From Bacteroidota bacterium (lineage in GTDB: Bacteria > Bacteroidota > Bacteroidia > Bacteroidales > Paludibacteraceae): a stretch of 64,000 bases of DNA. The stretch is taken from positions 682,001-746,000 of the forward strand of contig JAEWAN010000006.1 of the NCBI GenBank assembly GCA_023391625.1, given 5' to 3'. Position 1 is the stretch's first letter; every line of letters starts with the position of its first letter. A program made the position numbers and the translations under genes. Of the stretch, positions 7,864 to 17,087 are shown piece after piece. Under the pieces are notes generated by a model, which saw nothing but the letters and a program-made list of their open reading frames with translations, searched no databases and was not told where the DNA came from.

Positions 7864-8658
7864 ATGAATAATTACAGACCTTCTTTCTGGAATAGTATTC
7901 CTCCTGTTGTAAAAAATCTGATCATCATAAATTTTATTTTATGGCTTGCCACTGCTGTTTTTGAAATGAGGGGTTTTAACCTGAATAATATTTTGGGGAT
8001 GCATTATTGGGCTTCTACTAAGTTCAACCCTGCTCAGGTTATCACTTACATGTTTATGCATGGTGGTTTTTCCCATTTTTTCTTTAATATGTTTGCCCTG
8101 TTTATGTTCGGAGGAATGCTTGAACGTATGTGGGGCGGGCGTCGTTTCCTTTTTTACTATTTGGTAACCGGTTTGGGAGCCGGAATTATACAGCAGGTAG
8201 TATGGACTATTGAAATGCAGCCTACATTGAATGCTTTGAATACTATGATTAGCGAAGGCTCGGCAGAGAATATAGGGATGTATACACAGACATTAGGCAG
8301 ATATTTTAAGACAGAATATTTAAGTCCGGCTTTAGGCTTGAATGGTCTGTTGCAGATGCAGCAGGCATTTCAGTCCGAAATTTTGGATATGGTTGTCACG
8401 GTGGGAGCTTCCGGGTCTATTTTCGGTATATTGCTGGCTTATGGCATGCTGTTCCCTAATTCTGAAATTTATATCATGTTTATCCCTATTCCTATAAAAG
8501 CGAAATATTTTGTTATTTTCTACGGTTTGCTTGAATTGTATTTAGGTTTTGCTAATCGCGTGGGAGATAGCGTAGCCCATTTTGCTCATTTGGGTGGAAT
8601 GTTGTTCGGGCTTATTCTTATACTTTACTGGAAGAAAAAGGGAAGATTGTATTCTTAA
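7864..8658 (+). CDS. Rhomboid-family intramembrane serine protease
   Basis: The 264-residue polytopic membrane protein has the rhomboid core. HGGFSHFFFN supplies the conserved H-xxx-N motif. The catalytic Ser183 lies in GASGS, and the catalytic His242 lies in AHLGG in the last helix. An insertion of about 60 residues (115-175) separates the second and third core helices. Rhomboids cleave membrane-anchored substrates within the bilayer. It is immediately followed, 40 bp downstream, by a second rhomboid gene, and a third lies 5 kb away. Substrates cannot be read from the sequence. Confidence 0.92.
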   Translation: MNNYRPSFWNSIPPVVKNLIIINFILWLATAVFEMRGFNLNNILGMHYWASTKFNPAQVITYMFMHGGFSHFFFNMFALFMFGGMLERMWGGRRFLFYYLVTGLGAGIIQQVVWTIEMQPTLNALNTMISEGSAENIGMYTQTLGRYFKTEYLSPALGLNGLLQMQQAFQSEILDMVVTVGASGSIFGILLAYGMLFPNSEIYIMFIPIPIKAKYFVIFYGLLELYLGFANRVGDSVAHFAHLGGMLFGLILILYWKKKGRLYS

Positions 8659-8698
8659 TAATTATTTTATCAGGAATTCTAAGTTTGTTGTTTCAGTT

Positions 8699-9592
8699 AT
8701 GAACATTTGGGAAAATATAAAACTTACTTTTAAACAGGGTGGCGGGGAAATAAAATTAATTTATGTGAATATAGCCGTTTTTTTGTTATACCACATAGTT
8801 TTGATTGTCTTCCGGTTATTTGAAGTACCTGCAACTTTTCTAATCTCTTATCTGGCTGTTCCGGCAGATTTAACCCGGCTGTTGTATCGTTTTTGGACAC
8901 TGATAACTTACATGTTTCTGCATGAAGGTTTTTTCCACTTGTTTTTTAATATGCTTTGCCTTTACTGGTTTGGCAAAATTTTCCTGTCTGTTTATTCCGA
9001 GCGGCATTTGATAGGTCTTTATTTAGTAGGAGGTTTATTGGCCGCATTCTTTTATGTAGGTGCATACAATATTTTTCCTTATTATGTAAATCAGCTTCCT
9101 AATTCTGTTTTGTTGGGGGCTTCCGGCTCTATTATGGCTTTGATTGTGGCTTCGGCTACCAAGCTGCCTGATATGCAGATCCGTTTGTTTTTGCTTGGAA
9201 GTGTTAAGTTAAAATATGTAGCTATTGTCACGGTACTGATTAGCTTTTTTGGTATTACATCCGCTAATGGTGGAGGGGAACTGGCTCATTTAGGGGGAGC
9301 GCTTGCAGGTTATCTGTTTGTGGTGCTTTTAAATCAGGGGAAAGACATCACTTCCTGGGTGAATAAGGTAATTGACTGGTTTGTCAATTTATTGCGCCCG
9401 AGGGAGAACATGAAGGTACATAAAACGAAGAAAAACGCTCCTAACCGGAAAATGACGGATGCGGAATATAATATGAATAAGGCTCGTAACATGGCTGAAA
9501 TAGACAGGATTTTGGATAAAATTAAAAAATCAGGTTATGACAGCCTTTCGGCAGAAGAAAAGCGCCGTCTTTTTGAACAGGGCAAAAAATAA
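8699..9592 (+). CDS. Rhomboid-family protease with C-terminal DUF6576-like tail
   Basis: I start this gene at the ATG at 8699 rather than the upstream in-frame ATG at 8582. The upstream start would overlap the preceding gene by 77 bp and add a non-rhomboid-like extension. The 297-residue protein has six core helices, LHEGFFHLFFN, catalytic Ser142 in GASGS and His197 in AHLGG. After the last helix come about 85 cytoplasmic residues rich in Lys and Asn. They end in a helix (MTDAEYNMNKARNMAEIDRI) that is characteristic of the small domain often found at rhomboid C-termini in Bacteroidota. It is probably co-transcribed with the first rhomboid. Confidence 0.9.
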   Translation: MNIWENIKLTFKQGGGEIKLIYVNIAVFLLYHIVLIVFRLFEVPATFLISYLAVPADLTRLLYRFWTLITYMFLHEGFFHLFFNMLCLYWFGKIFLSVYSERHLIGLYLVGGLLAAFFYVGAYNIFPYYVNQLPNSVLLGASGSIMALIVASATKLPDMQIRLFLLGSVKLKYVAIVTVLISFFGITSANGGGELAHLGGALAGYLFVVLLNQGKDITSWVNKVIDWFVNLLRPRENMKVHKTKKNAPNRKMTDAEYNMNKARNMAEIDRILDKIKKSGYDSLSAEEKRRLFEQGKK

Positions 9593-9653
9593 CTCATAGG
9601 GAAACAGTTTTGGTTTCTTTTGGGATGAACCGGATAAAATTTCGCATTATAAC

Positions 9654-10748
9654 ATGAAAAAGATAGTTAACGGTATATTTCTGATTATAAATTTGCTTGT
9701 TATCTTATGCGTATTGATAACTTATTTAGGCGGTGTAGTAGGTCCGGATAAATGGGTTATTCCTGCTTTTTTCTCGCTTGTTTTTCCTTTGATCATTTTA
9801 GGTAATATCCTTTTTGTCCTTTTTTGGCTGTTAAGTAAAAAATGGTTTTTCCTTTTTTCTTTAGTTACTCTGGTCGTTGCTTTTCCAAAGATTAGCATTG
9901 TTTTTCCCTTGCATACGGAAAAAGTTGAGGCGGGAGGAGAGAAGACTTTTTGCCTGATGAGTTATAATACTTGTATGTCGGGCGGATTCCAGAAGCATAC
10001 GAAAGAAAGTCCGAATCCAGTGATTCAGCATGTGCTGGATAGTGAAGCAGATGTGGTTTGCCTGCAGGAGTTCGGGGTGTTGAACAGGGCTAAATATCTT
10101 ACAGACTCGGATGTACGGCAGGCTTTAAGAAAAAGTTATCCATACAAGCATATTTATTACAAGGAAGATAATAAATACCGGAAAGCCGGCATTGCCACTT
10201 TTTCTAAATTCCCTATTATTAATCAACAAGTTATAGACTTCCCATCGAAATCAAACTCAGCTATTTACTCAGATATTCTTATTTTTGGAGATACTGTTCG
10301 GCTGATCAATTGTCATTTAGAGTCCAATAAACTTACGGAGCAGGATAAGGCAATGCCTTTGGAATTGCGGAATAATTTTGATGCAGAAAGTTTGTCTCAA
10401 GTTACCATGCATTTGTCCAGAAAGTTGGGAACTGCTTACAGAACGCGTGCCGAGCAGGCGAGGATAGTCAGGCAGGTAGTAGATGAATCTCCTTATCCGG
10501 TTATTGTTTGTGGTGACTTTAATGATGTACCCTTGTCATATGCTTATACTACGGTGAAAGGAAAAGATTTGAAAGATTCATTTGCAGAACATGGATTGGG
10601 CTTTGGAAATACGTTTAACGAACGTTTTTATAAATTCCGTATTGATTATATCTTTCATGATGAGCGTACGGTTGCACTTGATATAAAAAGGGATAAAGTC
10701 AATTATTCTGACCATTATCCCCTTGTGGCTACCATTGCAATGCAATAA
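9654..10748 (+). CDS. Membrane-anchored endonuclease/exonuclease/phosphatase family protein
   Basis: The 364-residue protein has about three N-terminal membrane segments (1-85), then a complete EEP-fold catalytic domain facing the periplasm. Catalytic motifs are visible as MSYNTC, VVCLQEFG (metal-binding Glu), CGDFNDVP (Asp and Asn), FRIDYIF and the terminal SDHYP with the catalytic His. The family includes nucleases, phosphodiesterases and sphingomyelinase-like enzymes. The substrate is unknown. It follows the two rhomboid genes on the same strand, 61 bp downstream. Confidence 0.85.
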   Translation: MKKIVNGIFLIINLLVILCVLITYLGGVVGPDKWVIPAFFSLVFPLIILGNILFVLFWLLSKKWFFLFSLVTLVVAFPKISIVFPLHTEKVEAGGEKTFCLMSYNTCMSGGFQKHTKESPNPVIQHVLDSEADVVCLQEFGVLNRAKYLTDSDVRQALRKSYPYKHIYYKEDNKYRKAGIATFSKFPIINQQVIDFPSKSNSAIYSDILIFGDTVRLINCHLESNKLTEQDKAMPLELRNNFDAESLSQVTMHLSRKLGTAYRTRAEQARIVRQVVDESPYPVIVCGDFNDVPLSYAYTTVKGKDLKDSFAEHGLGFGNTFNERFYKFRIDYIFHDERTVALDIKRDKVNYSDHYPLVATIAMQ

Positions 10749-10762
10749 ATACATGCCGTGAT

Positions 10763-11767
10763 TTAGAGTGCGGCTGCAACTTCGTTTATCAACGGTTTCC
10801 CTTCAATGTAGTCCTGAATATTTTGCAAGGTGGTCTGGGCTATATTTGCCAATGCTTCTTTGGTGAAAAAAGCCTGGTGAGAAGTTACTATCACATTGTT
10901 GAAAGAAAGAAGTCGTGCCAGTGTGTCATCGTCCATAACGTTGTCAGAGCGGTCTTCATAAAAATATTCACTTTCTTCCTCATACACATCTAATCCGGCA
11001 GAACCTATTTTTTTGTTTTTTAATCCGTTGATAAGAGCCGTAGTGTGGATCAGTTTTCCACGTCCTGTGTTAATTATCATGACTCCTTCTTTCATTTTGG
11101 CAATAGCCTCTTCGTTGATCATGTATTCGGTTTCTTTTGTCAAAGGAGCATGGAGCGAAATAATATCTGCATTTTTATAGATTTCATCCAGAGTTGTATA
11201 AGTAATGCCGTATTGTTTGGCAAATTCCATGTCCGGATAGATATCGTAGGCAAGAACGTTCAGTCCCATTGCCCGGAGGGTGGTTATTAAAATCTTTGCA
11301 ATTTTTCCGGTTCCGATAATACCTGCCGTTTTCCCGTTCATGTCAAATCCCATAAGACCGTGTAATGAAAAATTACCGTCCCGTGTGCGTGAATAAGCCT
11401 TGTGGGTTTTCCTGTTTAATGTCAGCATAAGAGCCAGCGTGTGTTCCGCTACGGCATAGGGAGAATATGCCGGCACCCGTACAACTTTAATTCGTCCTTT
11501 GGCATGGTTCAGGTCCACATTATTGAATCCGGCGCTACGCAGGGCTATAAGTTCCACTCCGTAATTGACTAAACAGTCTATTACTTCAGCGTTGATAACG
11601 GCATTGACAAACGGGCACACTACCCGTGCTCCGGCAGCTAAAGCAACGCTTTCGTTATTTAAGTGTCCTTCGTAATAATGAATGTCAAATTTATAGTTCT
11701 GATTATGTAAATTGAAGGAAGCAATGTCATAGGGTTTAGCGTCGAAAAAGGCGATACGTGTATTCAT
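10763..11767 (-). CDS. ldhA: D-lactate dehydrogenase (2-hydroxyacid dehydrogenase)
   Basis: The 334-residue protein belongs to the D-isomer-specific 2-hydroxyacid dehydrogenases and most resembles fermentative NAD-dependent D-lactate dehydrogenase. The Rossmann loop is GIIGTGKIAK. The substrate-binding Arg lies in NTGRGKLIHT, a Glu in GLDVYEEESEY, and the catalytic His in TSHQAFFT. The enzyme reduces pyruvate to D-lactate, which fits a fermenting anaerobe. The gene is divergent from gldA and convergent with the EEP gene. Confidence 0.88.
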   Translation of the reverse strand: MNTRIAFFDAKPYDIASFNLHNQNYKFDIHYYEGHLNNESVALAAGARVVCPFVNAVINAEVIDCLVNYGVELIALRSAGFNNVDLNHAKGRIKVVRVPAYSPYAVAEHTLALMLTLNRKTHKAYSRTRDGNFSLHGLMGFDMNGKTAGIIGTGKIAKILITTLRAMGLNVLAYDIYPDMEFAKQYGITYTTLDEIYKNADIISLHAPLTKETEYMINEEAIAKMKEGVMIINTGRGKLIHTTALINGLKNKKIGSAGLDVYEEESEYFYEDRSDNVMDDDTLARLLSFNNVIVTSHQAFFTKEALANIAQTTLQNIQDYIEGKPLINEVAAAL

Positions 11768-11914
11768 ATTCTGGTTTTTATGTTATTATTTATAAAAAAC
11801 GTTCAGCAGGCTATAAATGTTCGTTTGCAGATTGTATTATAAAAATCGGATTGTTTTTCGGAGGAGAAAGGGGAATCCTGTGCTTTTTGCAATCATTTAA
11901 AATATTCTTCCTTG

Positions 11915-11942
11915 TTGTATTTCTGACAATTGTTTACCTTTG
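11915..11942 (+). promoter_or_regulatory. Promoter of the gldA-ruvB unit
   Basis: A TTG (11915-11917) lies 17 bp upstream of TACCTTTG (11935-11942), a match to the Bacteroidota -33/-7 pair. It lies about 65 bp before the gldA start codon. Confidence 0.5.
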
Positions 11943-12007
11943 TTCTTTTATGAATAGAATGTTTTGAAAGAAATAAAAACTTTTTTACTCAATAAAAGGA
12001 TTGTCCA

Positions 12008-12913
12008 ATGTCTATTTCAATAAGCAACCTGACAAAAAAATACGGTTCTCATAAAGTGCTTGATAATATAACTTTTGAGGTCGGTGAGGGTGAAGTTGTG
12101 GGATTTCTGGGGCCGAATGGAGCTGGAAAAACCACCACGATGAAGATTCTTACCGGGGCTTTGCCTTATGATGCAGGTTCTGTGAAAATTTGCGGATTGG
12201 AAGTGAAGGAAGATCCGTTGAAAACCAATGCGATGGTTGGTTACTTACCGGAGCAAAATCCGTTGTACACAGAGATGTATGTGAAGGAATATTTGCTTTT
12301 TATCGCAGAAACTTACGGTTTAGGAAAAAACAAGAAGGAGAGAGTAGAGGAACTGATTGATATTGTTGGGCTCCGTTCTCATTTCAATAAAAAGATAGGG
12401 CAGTTGTCAAAAGGCTACCGTCAGCGTGTTGGTTTAGCGCAGGCATTGATACCGAATCCTAAAGTGCTTATACTGGATGAGCCTACCACCGGATTGGACC
12501 CTAATCAACTGGAAGAAATACGGAATCTCATCCGGCAGATAGGCAAGGATAAAACGGTATTGCTCAGTACGCATATTATGCAGGAAATTAAAGCAATTTG
12601 TAACCGGGTAATTATTATTAATAAAGGAGAAATCGCAGCAGATTATACTGATTTGTCAAAATTGGGTTCAGAAGCAGATTCAGTTTCCCATTTGGAAGTG
12701 GAGTTTAGCCGGGAGGTAGATGTTGAATTATTGAAACAATTGGATCGTATTGTTTCGGTAAATCGGTTAAGTGCTACTCGCTTTGATATTACGGCCAACG
12801 GAGATATCAGAACTGATATTTTTGATTTTGCGGTGAAAACGAATTGCAAATTGCTTGTATTAAAACCTGTGGAAAAAAGTATGGAGGATATTTTCCGAAT
12901 GCTTACACGGTAA
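12008..12913 (+). CDS. gldA: GldA-type ABC transporter ATP-binding protein
   Basis: The 301-residue protein is an ABC ATPase of the ABC-2/GldA group. Walker A is GPNGAGKTTT, the signature is LSKGYRQR and Walker B is VLILDEPTTGLDPNQ. A C-terminal domain of about 80 residues follows, as in GldA. In gliding Flavobacteria GldA works with GldF and GldG. Bacteroidales carry gldA homologues without gliding, so the cellular role here is uncertain. No permease gene is adjacent. ruvB follows after 12 bp, so the two are co-transcribed. Confidence 0.85.
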   Translation: MSISISNLTKKYGSHKVLDNITFEVGEGEVVGFLGPNGAGKTTTMKILTGALPYDAGSVKICGLEVKEDPLKTNAMVGYLPEQNPLYTEMYVKEYLLFIAETYGLGKNKKERVEELIDIVGLRSHFNKKIGQLSKGYRQRVGLAQALIPNPKVLILDEPTTGLDPNQLEEIRNLIRQIGKDKTVLLSTHIMQEIKAICNRVIIINKGEIAADYTDLSKLGSEADSVSHLEVEFSREVDVELLKQLDRIVSVNRLSATRFDITANGDIRTDIFDFAVKTNCKLLVLKPVEKSMEDIFRMLTR

Positions 12914-12925
12914 ATTGATTTTTAA

Positions 12926-13945
12926 ATGGAAGAAGATAAGTTTGATATCCGGAATAACCAGAAAGGGGAGAAGGAGTTTGAGAATGCCTTGCGCCCGTTG
13001 TCCTTTTCTGATTTTAACGGACAATATAAGATTGTGGAAAATCTGAAGGTTTTCGTGCAAGCTGCCCGCATGCGGACGGAATCACTGGATCATGTCTTGT
13101 TACATGGGCCTCCGGGATTGGGTAAAACGACTTTATCCAATATCATAGCAAACGAGCTGAACGTTGGTTTTAAGATAACCTCCGGTCCTGTGCTTGATAA
13201 ACCGGGTGATTTGGCTGGTCTGCTTACCAGTCTGGAACCGAATGACGTCCTTTTTATTGATGAAATACACCGGTTGAGTCCTATTGTGGAAGAATATCTT
13301 TATTCAGCAATGGAGGATTACCGGATTGATATTATGATAGATAAAGGACCGAGTGCCCGTTCCATCCAGTTGGAGCTGAATCCTTTTACACTGATAGGTG
13401 CGACAACCCGTAGCGGTTTGCTTACCAGCCCATTACGTGCTCGTTTTGGCATTAATTGCCACTTTGAGTATTATGATACTAAGATTATTACTAAGATTAT
13501 TCAGCGTTCAGCCCAGTTACTGCAAGTGAGATGTGAAGAAGATGCTGCAATTGAAATTGCCGGACGTAGCCGGGGCACTCCCCGTATTGCCAATGCTTTG
13601 TTACGTCGGGTGCGTGATTTTGCTCAGGTGAAAGGGGACGGTAATATTACGTTGAAAATCGCTTGTTATGCGCTTGAAGCTTTGAATATAGACAAATACG
13701 GATTGGATGAGATAGACAATAAGATACTGAACACAATTATAGATAAGTTTCAGGGAGGCCCTGTTGGGCTTACTACTATTGCCACAGCACTGGGTGAAGA
13801 TCCCGGAACGTTGGAGGAAGTCTATGAGCCGTTCCTTATTAAAGAAGGGTTTATGAAGCGTACTCCCCGGGGGCGTGAAGTCACAGAGTTGGCATATAAG
13901 CATTTGGGCAAAATAAAATACGGAGATATGGGAACATTGTTCTGA
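12926..13945 (+). CDS. ruvB: Holliday junction DNA helicase RuvB
   Basis: The 339-residue AAA+ protein is the motor of RuvAB branch migration. Walker A is HGPPGLGKTTLS, Walker B is FIDEIHRL, sensor 1 is GATTR, and the arginine-finger region SPLRARFG follows. A C-terminal winged helix (GGPVGLTTIATALGED, FLIKEGFMKRTPRGR) binds DNA. Length is normal. It lies 12 bp behind gldA. ruvA and ruvC are not nearby, which is common in this phylum. Confidence 0.97.
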   Translation: MEEDKFDIRNNQKGEKEFENALRPLSFSDFNGQYKIVENLKVFVQAARMRTESLDHVLLHGPPGLGKTTLSNIIANELNVGFKITSGPVLDKPGDLAGLLTSLEPNDVLFIDEIHRLSPIVEEYLYSAMEDYRIDIMIDKGPSARSIQLELNPFTLIGATTRSGLLTSPLRARFGINCHFEYYDTKIITKIIQRSAQLLQVRCEEDAAIEIAGRSRGTPRIANALLRRVRDFAQVKGDGNITLKIACYALEALNIDKYGLDEIDNKILNTIIDKFQGGPVGLTTIATALGEDPGTLEEVYEPFLIKEGFMKRTPRGREVTELAYKHLGKIKYGDMGTLF

Positions 13946-14044
13946 TTGTGGAGTATGGAAGATAAAGAATTACCGGCCATATTTGTCTGGCCTGTTGCAG
14001 TGTCTATTTATTGCAGGCGGAGCTTGTTTAACTAAACTTATTGT

Positions 14045-14686
14045 ATGGATTTAGTAACAATCATTATCATAGGAGTTACTGCCCTAACCAGTATTATAGG
14101 ATTTAATAATCCTGTTTTTTTTGACCGCTATAAGTTCAGTACGTATGCTATTCTTAAGCAGAAGCAATGGGACAGGCTGGTAACTTCGGCTTTTCTTCAT
14201 GCAGATTGGATGCACTTGATCTTTAATATGTTGACGTTGTATTTTTTTGCTCCGTTCATCATTGGGTATTTAGGTGTTTTTCCGTTTTTGCTGATTTATT
14301 TTGTTGCTGTCCTTTTGGGAAACCTGCTTTCACTTTTTCTGTATCGCAAGGATATGTCTTATAACGCCATTGGTGCTTCCGGTGGTGTTTGTGGCGTTTT
14401 GTTCGGGGCCATAGCATTGGATCCCCATATTGGTATCATGATAATGTTTATTCCTATCCCAATTCCGGGATGGATTTTCGCTATCATATACCTGGCTTAT
14501 TCTATCTTCGGGATGAAAAATGCCTGGGGAAACATCGGGCATGCAGCCCATTTGGGAGGTGCTTTGGCGGGCTTCCTGATTGCCATCGCTTTTTTCCCGC
14601 AGACATTGGTGCATAACACACTGATTATTGTCCTGATTGCAATTCCGCTGATTGTTTTGGGGATTATTGTTTATAAGGAAAAGTAG
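14045..14686 (+). CDS. Rhomboid-family intramembrane serine protease (short form)
   Basis: The 213-residue protein is a compact rhomboid with six predicted helices and no long tails. LHADWMHLIFN supplies the H-xxx-N motif, catalytic Ser112 lies in GASGG, and His169 lies in AAHLGG. It is the third rhomboid within 7 kb. Together with the nucleotidyltransferase-like gene 6 bp downstream it forms the start of a run of plus-strand genes. Its sequence differs clearly from the other two, so it is not a recent tandem copy. Confidence 0.9.
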   Translation: MDLVTIIIIGVTALTSIIGFNNPVFFDRYKFSTYAILKQKQWDRLVTSAFLHADWMHLIFNMLTLYFFAPFIIGYLGVFPFLLIYFVAVLLGNLLSLFLYRKDMSYNAIGASGGVCGVLFGAIALDPHIGIMIMFIPIPIPGWIFAIIYLAYSIFGMKNAWGNIGHAAHLGGALAGFLIAIAFFPQTLVHNTLIIVLIAIPLIVLGIIVYKEK

Positions 14687-14692
14687 TTTCTT

Positions 14693-15178
14693 ATGTGTAT
14701 CAAAGAAAAAATTATCCAAACTCTCAAAGAGGCGTCCGGTGGATTGACTTTACTGGAAGATGATTTTTTTATTTTTGGTTCTGCAGCTTTGATTCTTTCC
14801 GGAATAGAAGTCGGCTCAACAAAGGATATTGATTTGCTTATGTCGGCGTGTAGTGCAGGAGTTTTGAAGCGTGTTTGGGGGGATTACAGACTGGACATTC
14901 CGCAAAAAGAGTCTGGTTTATTTCGTTCAGACCGGCAGATTTATCAGTTTCATTCCATGCAGGTGGAAGTTTCCGGAGATTTACAGATTTTAAAAGACGG
15001 GGATTGGGTTGATGTACGTATTAATGATTACGAGCTTGTATATATTGATGATTTTGCGGTGAAAATTCCATCTCTACGGGAGCAAAAAAGGTTGTTGGAA
15101 TTATTCGGGAGGGAGAAAGATTTGCAGAGACTAAGCTTGATTGACAGGTATTTAAATAAAAGGGAGAACTGTTTATGA
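14693..15178 (+). CDS. Small nucleotidyltransferase-fold protein
   Basis: This 161-residue protein has the signature of the minimal nucleotidyltransferase superfamily. G29-S30 lies in FIFGSAALIL, D45 and D47 lie in STKDIDLLM, and E92 in MQVEVSG can serve as the third metal ligand. Such proteins include antitoxin-like and AbiEii-like transferases that modify RNA or protein. No toxin-like partner is next to it. The gene overlaps the next ORF (DUF2007) by 4 bp, which suggests translational coupling. The fold is fairly clear; the substrate is unknown. Confidence 0.6.
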   Translation: MCIKEKIIQTLKEASGGLTLLEDDFFIFGSAALILSGIEVGSTKDIDLLMSACSAGVLKRVWGDYRLDIPQKESGLFRSDRQIYQFHSMQVEVSGDLQILKDGDWVDVRINDYELVYIDDFAVKIPSLREQKRLLELFGREKDLQRLSLIDRYLNKRENCL

Positions 15179-15483
15179 ATAGAAATGATTTGGTTGTAGT
15201 TAAAATATTCGTTTATCCTGCAGATTTATACCTGGCAAAATCATATCTTGAATCGGAAGGTATTGTTTGTTTTGTCCGGGATGAATTGGTGAATCAGGTC
15301 ATTCCTTATACATCCAGCGCATTGAACGGTATAAAACTGGAAGTTCCCTTAGAGCAGGCCGAGGAAGCTGTAAAGTTATTGGTTCAGGGAGGGTATGCCA
15401 AGGAAGAGGATTATAATGTTCCTAAGGGGATGCAACGTACGGTAAAGATAGTAGATTGGATAAAAAACTTATTTAAAAAATAG
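15175..15483 (+). CDS. DUF2007 domain protein
   Basis: The 102-residue protein is essentially one DUF2007 domain. It has a beta-alpha-beta unit with VVKIFVYPADLYLAKSYLES, then GIKLEVPLEQAEEAVKLL, a pattern found in putative signal-transducing ACT-like or PII-like proteins. Its start codon overlaps the stop of the nucleotidyltransferase-like gene (ATGA, 15175-15178). A related domain appears fused to universal stress domains at 26528-27643 in this window. No ligand is known. Confidence 0.75.
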   Translation: MNRNDLVVVKIFVYPADLYLAKSYLESEGIVCFVRDELVNQVIPYTSSALNGIKLEVPLEQAEEAVKLLVQGGYAKEEDYNVPKGMQRTVKIVDWIKNLFKK

Positions 15484-15556
15484 TTTATATTCTTGGTGTT
15501 TTTTATTGTTTCAGTTAATAGATAGCTTTATAAAAAGAGGATAATATATTTCAGCT

Positions 15557-17056
15557 ATGGCTAAACAGCAAATGCAAAAACTGGCGAAGGAAACCGCCAT
15601 ATATGGAGTAAGCAGTATTTTGGGAAAATTTCTCAACTGGTTGCTTGTGCCGATGTATTCTTACGTTTTGGATAGTACTGGAGAATATGGCATTGTTACA
15701 AATTTATATGCCTGGACGGCATTGTTGCTGGTAATTCTGACATACGGTATGGAAACCGGTTTTTTCCGTTTTGCCAATAAAAATAAGGAGCGGGCAGACC
15801 AGGTTTACAGCACTACTTTGACCTCGGTATTTTCCACGTCTTTGTTGTTTGCCGTCATTTGCGTGTTCTTTGCACAGCCCATTGCCAATGGTATGGGATA
15901 TAGCGCTCATCCGGAGTTTATCCGTATGCTTGCCATTGTAGTAGCCATGGATGCTTTTGGGTCTATTCCATTTGCTTACCTGCGTTATCAAAGCCGTCCG
16001 GTAAAATTTGCGGCATTAAAGCTGCTGATGATTCTTTCTAATATTCTCTTTAATATTTTCTTTTTGGTAATATGTCCCTGGATAGCTTCTAAAAATCCGG
16101 CATGGGTCGACTGGTTTTATGATCCCGGTTATGGAGTAGGTTATGTATTTGTTTCTAATTTAATATCTACTTCTTTGGTTACCTTGGCTTTGTTGCCAGA
16201 TATATTTAAAGTCAAATTTGACTTTAATTTTTCATTGCTTAAAAAGATGCTTCGTTATTCCTTGCCGTTACTTGTACTTGGAATTGCAGGTATAATGAAT
16301 CAAACGGTAGATAAAATTATTTTCCCGTTTTTGTTTGAAGATAAGGTTGAAGCTGCTGCACAGCTGGGCATATATGGTGCCTGTTTTAAAATAGCTATGG
16401 TAATGATGATGTTTACGCAGGCATTCCGGTATGCTTATGAGCCTTTTGTGTTTGCGCAGCATAAAGATAAAAACAGCAAGGCTGCTTATGCCGATGCAAT
16501 GAAATATTTTGTGATATTCTCTTTCCTTATTTTTTTGGGAATTGTTTTTTATCTTGATATTTTGAAATATCTGCTTAAGAGTGATTATTGGGAAGGGCTT
16601 CGTGTTATACCCGTCGTGTTGTTCTCCTATATTTTTCAGGGGATATTCTTCAACCTTTCTTTGTGGTACAAATTGCTGGATAAAACCATGTATGGTGCCT
16701 GGTTCTCTCTGGTAGGTGTGGTAATAACCATTACGATCAATGTTATATTTGTTCCGTTGTATGGTTATATGGCATCAGCGTGGGCCTCTTTTGCCTGCTA
16801 TTTTGTAATGATGTTGCTTTCCTATTTCTTTGGTCAGAAGAATATGCCGATTAATTATGATTTGAAAACAATTGGCATTTATACGGTGGTGACACTGTTG
16901 TTGTTTGCTGCCGGTTTCTTGGTAAATACCCCTTATACCGTGCTTAATCTTGTTTACAGAACCGTATTGTTATTTATATTTATCGTTATTATGGTAAAAC
17001 GGGATTTCCCTCTTAGTGAAATTCCTGTGGTAAAAAAGCTGATAAGAAAAAAATAA
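15557..17056 (+). CDS. Polysaccharide/lipid-linked oligosaccharide flippase (MATE/MVF superfamily)
   Basis: The 499-residue protein has about 12-14 hydrophobic segments along its length and the general pattern of Wzx-type polysaccharide exporters. It starts KETAIYGVSSILGKFLNWLL, followed by a long unbroken run of helices. It would move undecaprenyl-linked sugars across the inner membrane. It does not sit in a polysaccharide gene cluster here, which points to a housekeeping role. Its position a few genes after ruvB is a familiar arrangement in Bacteroidota. Confidence 0.85.
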   Translation: MAKQQMQKLAKETAIYGVSSILGKFLNWLLVPMYSYVLDSTGEYGIVTNLYAWTALLLVILTYGMETGFFRFANKNKERADQVYSTTLTSVFSTSLLFAVICVFFAQPIANGMGYSAHPEFIRMLAIVVAMDAFGSIPFAYLRYQSRPVKFAALKLLMILSNILFNIFFLVICPWIASKNPAWVDWFYDPGYGVGYVFVSNLISTSLVTLALLPDIFKVKFDFNFSLLKKMLRYSLPLLVLGIAGIMNQTVDKIIFPFLFEDKVEAAAQLGIYGACFKIAMVMMMFTQAFRYAYEPFVFAQHKDKNSKAAYADAMKYFVIFSFLIFLGIVFYLDILKYLLKSDYWEGLRVIPVVLFSYIFQGIFFNLSLWYKLLDKTMYGAWFSLVGVVITITINVIFVPLYGYMASAWASFACYFVMMLLSYFFGQKNMPINYDLKTIGIYTVVTLLLFAAGFLVNTPYTVLNLVYRTVLLFIFIVIMVKRDFPLSEIPVVKKLIRKK

Positions 17057-17087
17057 ATAGCCGTAAAACAGAAAAACTGATTGATTC

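Noticed and set aside
8582..8698. Upstream start of the second rhomboid
   Set aside because: It would overlap the first rhomboid gene by 77 bp and add residues unlike the family.
11758..11967. Short plus-strand frame in the ldhA-gldA gap
   Set aside because: It overlaps the ldhA start, runs through the gldA promoter and shows no protein-like pattern.
7864..14686. Possible genomic island around the rhomboid genes
   Set aside because: Base composition is even, there are no tRNA, integrase or repeat boundaries, and core genes (recO, HU, ruvB) are interspersed.
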